NCBI RefSeq assembly: GCF_945859705.1 | Contig: NC_079135.1 | Location: forward strand, 30,367,679-30,431,678 | Source of the DNA: Episyrphus balteatus | Lineage: Eukaryota; Arthropoda; Insecta; Diptera; Syrphidae | Length of the DNA stretch: 64,000 nt | Reading direction: 5' to 3' | Shown: positions 62,401-64,000 of the stretch, piece by piece | Layout: every line of letters begins with the position of its first letter | Numbering within the stretch: position 1 is the stretch's first letter | Made by a program: the position numbers and the translations under genes | The notes under the pieces: generated by a model | The model's input: the letters and a program-made list of their open reading frames with translations, nothing else | Databases searched by the model: none | Told to the model about the DNA's origin: nothing

Positions 62401-63418
62401 AATTTTTGAAAATTTTTCTTAATATTTAAATTAAAGTTACTGATTTTTAATAAAAAGGAGTATGAACCAACAAAGTTGTGAGATACTATGTAAAAATGGA
62501 CTTATACGCAAAGAATTATGGCTTATGTGCCTTTTTTGCTTAGTAAATGGTTCATACGCCCTTTTTGCTTAGTATCATGATAGAAAATGGATATGCGCCC
62601 TTTTTCATTTGCGGTTTTGGGCTATTTCAAGTTGGAAATGCGATTTTTTTATCTCTCCCAAAAATAAAGTGCTGCTTAACGTTTTCAAATATGCCACAAA
62701 CTCATTTTTTGATTTTTGGCTCATACGCCCTTTTTGCTTAGCACGGCAGGTTTTCTATTGAAGAGATTCAGAATCGATTTGTGAATCTGACAGCTGAAAG
62801 GGGGGGTGAAGAGGGGAAATAGTGGAAAAATCTGGGATTTCATGATTTATTTGCGGCTTGAGATTCAAAAAATGAATGAGATTATGTTTCAAAAACAAAC
62901 CCTAACAATTGATTGGATTTACAAATAACAGAATAGGAGGTATTTTTGGGATATACCTGTTTTTAAAGGTTTTTTTGAACGAATTTGTGCAGTTATTCCC
63001 AAAAACCCTCCTTGATAACGTTTTATGACTTCTATTTTGCTTGTTTCTTATCATTCTCTATTGAGATAAAAAATGATGACGTCTGAAAGTTATCAATTTT
63101 GATATTATAGCATTATTCGGTGATGAACTGATAAGATGATAGCAATTTTACTCAATTTTTGGCAATACATATTCATTTATTCCATATGTTTAGAATCGAA
63201 TATTATAATTTTAATTTGTTTATTTGAATTACAAAAAACAAAAACAATATTTCATGATTAAAATTGATAATTAATACCTTTTGTTTTTCTTCGTCTAATC
63301 CATAGACTTGGTCATTCACGGGATAATGGGTCATGTATCTTTGTGATAGTATTCCTCGAATTGGATTATTCGATAGTAATTTGTTGAGAATTTGTGAACT
63401 TGCACGTGCTGCCGACAT
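46826..63418 (-). CDS. IVD: Isovaleryl-CoA dehydrogenase, mitochondrial
   Basis: This FAD-dependent acyl-CoA dehydrogenase oxidises isovaleryl-CoA to 3-methylcrotonyl-CoA in mitochondrial leucine breakdown and passes electrons to ETF. Five exons on the - strand (63418-63278, 48210-48131, 48078-47953, 47799-47510, 47454-46826) join in frame to 1266 nt, or 421 residues, close to the roughly 420-residue family length. An Arg/Ser/Leu-rich N-terminus without acidic residues is a mitochondrial presequence. AMSEPGSGSD and QILGGNGY are the two family signatures. The catalytic glutamate sits in GLDYERL (Glu281), the IVD-specific position. Residue 402 in YEIGAGTSE, where other acyl-CoA dehydrogenases carry their catalytic Glu, is Ala. 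This separates IVD from MCAD/SCAD. All junctions are GT-AG. I believe the Drosophila orthologue is CG6638. Confidence 0.96.
47510..47799 (-). CDS. IVD: IVD exon 4 (FAD/substrate site)
   Basis: Encodes AAGGVGLSYGAHSNLCINQL, then the ALAMSEPGSGSD signature and FWITNGSDADVLIVYAKT of the beta domain, which contacts FAD. Acceptor TTAAATTCTAG, donor GTAAAA, phase 2 to 1. Confidence 0.95.
47953..48078 (-). CDS. IVD: IVD exon 3
   Basis: Reads DLRAFWQKMGALGFHGITAD then PEFGGTGGTYLDHCIIMEEI. This is the N-terminal domain of the acyl-CoA dehydrogenase fold. Acceptor TTTATTCTTAG, donor GTAAAT, phase 2 to 2. Confidence 0.94.
48131..48210 (-). CDS. IVD: IVD exon 2
   Basis: An 80-bp exon reading LRETAFNFFQKELAPFANEI then DKNDNF, the start of the N-terminal helical domain. 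Acceptor TTTGATTCCAG, donor GTGAGT, phase 0 to 2. Confidence 0.93.
49228..49500 (+). pseudogene. Tc1-like transposase N-terminal fragment, left arm
   Basis: A 90-codon frame with the linker motif RPETRGRKRKKT then DDRRIVQ, as found between the two helix-turn-helix parts of Tc1 transposases. It ends where the left arm ends. The N-terminal part appears frameshifted relative to family members, so it is not a working gene. Confidence 0.7.
49517..49989 (-). pseudogene. Tc1-like transposase fragment, right arm and core
   Basis: On the - strand the right arm carries the same RGRKRKKT/DDRRIVQ block in 49989-49747. A second frame (49750-49517) follows with HVRKRIQFVKNHINWPAKLW then LFTDESKF, the region of the first-to-second catalytic Asp of the DDE domain. 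The frames are offset and break at 49517, so the C-terminal catalytic Glu is missing. Confidence 0.75.
51493..51757. mobile_element. 265-bp GGGGCC-ended MITE, copy 1
   Basis: Ends GGGGCCAATTTGGTTCTGTG and CACAGAACCAGAATTGGCCCC, flanked by CTG on both sides. The array unit at 53568-53590 reads GACCAGACTGGAGAG without the insertion, so it is an empty site. It has no coding capacity. Confidence 0.8.
52270..52534. mobile_element. 265-bp MITE, copy 2
   Basis: Same element at the same position of the repeat, 777 bp downstream of copy 1 and essentially identical, so it was copied with its surroundings and is not an independent insertion. Confidence 0.8.
53048..53312. mobile_element. 265-bp MITE, copy 3
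   Basis: The third copy, 778 bp after copy 2. It differs by a few single-base changes (for example CTTTTCACTTTTTCG where the others have CTTTTTACTTTTTCG). Confidence 0.8.
53695..53717 (+). repeat. (GT)n microsatellite
   Basis: An uninterrupted GT run inside a diverged array unit near the 3' part of Helitron copy 1. Confidence 0.9.
54758..56972 (+). mobile_element. Non-autonomous Helitron, copy 2
   Basis: Begins TCTTATATATATAATTCTCC directly after the CTAG of copy 1. It ends with a perfect hairpin, GGCGGAACGAAGTCCGCC, and GGGTCAGCAAG, followed by T. The last four bases are CAAG, which fits CTRR poorly and is probably a point change. It contains about seven diverged copies of the 130-bp unit and no coding capacity. 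Head-to-tail arrangement is typical of Helitrons. Confidence 0.75.
57380..58540. other. Repeat-derived sequence, no gene
   Basis: Contains diverged pieces of the foldback family seen at 58555-59295. These include TTTCAAAAAATTTTTAAATC then GATATCTCTTTT near 57545-57580, and AAAAACAGAGGATAATAGAA near 57805. The family is therefore older and dispersed. No coding frame is supportable. Confidence 0.5.
58555..59295. mobile_element. Foldback/MITE with about 200-bp arms
   Basis: Left arm (TGGTCAACAAGGTTTTTGCC, then AGAACTAAAATATACTTTTC) and right arm (its inverted, diverged copy ending TGTTGACCA) span about 58555-58770 and 59090-59295. A third partial copy of the arm lies between them (58835-58950). 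It has no transposase. The family is unassigned. Confidence 0.6.
59296..60074. other. Intronic sequence without recognised features
   Basis: AT-rich, no supportable frame and no clear termini. Confidence 0.4.
60075..60128 (+). repeat. 54-bp direct repeat, left
   Basis: TTAGTATTCTAGATAAATAT onward to GCATATCTCA is repeated without change at 61083-61136, bracketing the foldback element. It marks a tandem duplication of about 1008 bp. Confidence 0.85.
60287..60704. mobile_element. 418-bp GGGGTC-ended MITE
   Basis: Ends GGGGTCAATTCCCGATCTGT and ACAGATCGGAAATTGACCCC, flanked by CTG on both sides. End structure and flank match the 265-bp MITE family, so they are probably related. The middle carries a tRNA-like B box. 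Confidence 0.75.
60487..60552 (+). repeat. tRNA-like SINE fragment in MITE
   Basis: TTGTGAGTAAGGCGGTTGCC resembles a Pol III A-box region. GGTTCGAATCC (60531-60541) is a perfect B box at normal spacing. No 7-bp acceptor stem can be formed, so it is not a functional tRNA; it looks like a tRNA-derived SINE head. Confidence 0.5.
61083..61136 (+). repeat. 54-bp direct repeat, right
   Basis: Second copy of the 60075-60128 repeat, immediately after element A and before element B. Confidence 0.85.
61148..62884. mobile_element. Foldback element B, split by an insertion
   Basis: The left part (ATGTCGTTT, 61151-61159) and the right part (from GTTTTCTATTGAAGAG, 62750, to about 62884) align to one arm of element A. 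The element at 61160-62749 lies between them. Only one arm is recognisable; the other end is missing or decayed. Confidence 0.65.
61160..62749. mobile_element. CTGCCG-ended DNA transposon
   Basis: Ends CTGCCGTACTAAGCAAAAAG and CTTTTTGCTTAGCACGGCAG, flanked by GTTT on both sides. Removing one GTTT recreates the uninterrupted element A sequence. The AAGCAAAAAGGGCGTAT motif recurs several times in both orientations near each end. No transposase frame remains; the superfamily is uncertain (4-bp duplication). Confidence 0.75.
62885..63277. other. Intronic sequence next to IVD exon 1
   Basis: AT-rich, with the IVD exon 1 donor at its right border. Nothing else recognised. Confidence 0.4.
63278..63418 (-). 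CDS. IVD: IVD exon 1 (presequence)
   Basis: Encodes residues 1-47, MSAARASSQILNKLLSNNPI and onward to YPVNDQVYGLDEEKQK. This is the mitochondrial targeting peptide plus the first mature residues. The donor is GTATTA, phase 0. It is separated from exon 2 by 15 kb. Confidence 0.93.
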
Positions 63419-64000
63419 AATTTGTAATTTAAGAAAATTTAATTTATGTTGTATAAATTAATAATAAAGTGAAAGATATGAATCTTTCTTCAGAACAAAT
63501 AAACTTGTTTTTATCTAAAAATTTGAAATGTCATTTTGTGTGTGACATGAAATGTCAAAATAATATTGTAATAGATTAATCGCATTAAATTTTCAGGGAT
63601 GTTAAAGAAAAATGAAAATGCATATTTATACATTTCTTTCATAAATTTTAATTTTTTCATGATGGTTAGATAAATTTATTAAAATAACGATTTAAAAGGT
63701 AAGTAAATTACACTTGCACGTAACGTTTTTGAAATACTTGAACATTAGTCCCGTTCCATTGAAGGTGAGTTTACTCATGAGTAGATGATCTAGTACATTT
63801 CATCGCTTAGTCAGCTATTACATGAAGCCTCAAGAGGCGCGCCTCTTTTCAAAACCAATGAGTGCAAAAGAGAAAGAAGATAAAACAAAAAATTATCCGA
63901 CCGGAGAGTCGTGGGCCAAAATTCTGAGACTCTTTTTTGACGTTTCTTTTTCCACTCTTTCTTTTTTCAGCATTCCCTTTCATTTCTTTTTGCTTCTTGG
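63419..64000. other. Upstream region of IVD
   Basis: About 60 AT-rich bases directly upstream of the IVD ATG (on the - strand) are the probable short 5' UTR; no TATA box is evident. Beyond 63740 the sequence is less AT-rich and includes the palindrome GAGGCGCGCCTC (63833-63844). This could be another repeat running off the window or the start of the next gene's promoter. Confidence 0.4.

Larger units (their letters stand above)
48211..63277 (-). other. IVD intron 1, transposon-filled
   Basis: A 15.07-kb intron in a gene whose other introns are 52-156 bp. Almost all of it is transposon-derived, and the elements are listed separately. No host gene was found inside it. Confidence 0.85.

Overview
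This is a nuclear genomic window from an insect, most likely a brachyceran fly. Introns are AT-rich, GT-AG splicing is standard, and the encoded talin has the length and the Pro/Ser/Thr-rich C-terminal extension of fly talin. I cannot name the genus. Only two protein-coding genes can be supported, and they converge tail to tail. On the + strand is talin (rhea in Drosophila): candidate non-coding exons near 6.2-6.6 kb and at 17521-17588, then 15 coding exons from 25000 to 44438. Joined by eye, these keep one reading frame throughout and give 2809 residues. On the - strand is mitochondrial isovaleryl-CoA dehydrogenase (IVD): five exons from 63418 down to 46826 giving 421 residues.

Layout: 1-6.2 kb, non-coding, with a piggyBac-like MITE and a hammerhead-ribozyme-like motif. 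6.2-25 kb, talin 5' UTR exons and very large 5' introns, with an inverted-repeat-bounded element and a decayed SINE. 25-44.4 kb, talin coding exons; the first six rod-encoding kilobases are mostly in one 4.6-kb exon. 44.4-46.8 kb, the talin 3' UTR, a possible alternative last exon, the poly(A) site and two small inverted-repeat elements between the convergent genes. 46.8-48.2 kb, IVD exons 2-5. 48.2-63.3 kb, the 15-kb first intron of IVD, packed with transposons. 63.28-63.42 kb, IVD exon 1.

The most unusual part is IVD intron 1. A TTAA-flanked piggyBac-like element (48644-57367) contains two head-to-tail non-autonomous Helitrons (48791-54757 and 54758-56972). The first Helitron is interrupted inside its 20-bp 5' end by a palindromic Tc1-like derivative (48800-50417), and it carries a 129-bp tandem array. 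A 265-bp MITE inserted in that array was amplified with it as a 777-bp higher-order repeat. Further on are a foldback family (60131-61085, with a second copy split by the 61160-62749 element), another foldback (58555-59295) and a MITE carrying a tRNA-like Pol III box. Several insertions can be checked inside the window because an empty site is also present. No exotic multi-gene system was found. The two genes are ordinary housekeeping and adhesion genes; the novelty lies in the repeats, the ribozyme-like motif and a possible alternative talin C-terminus.
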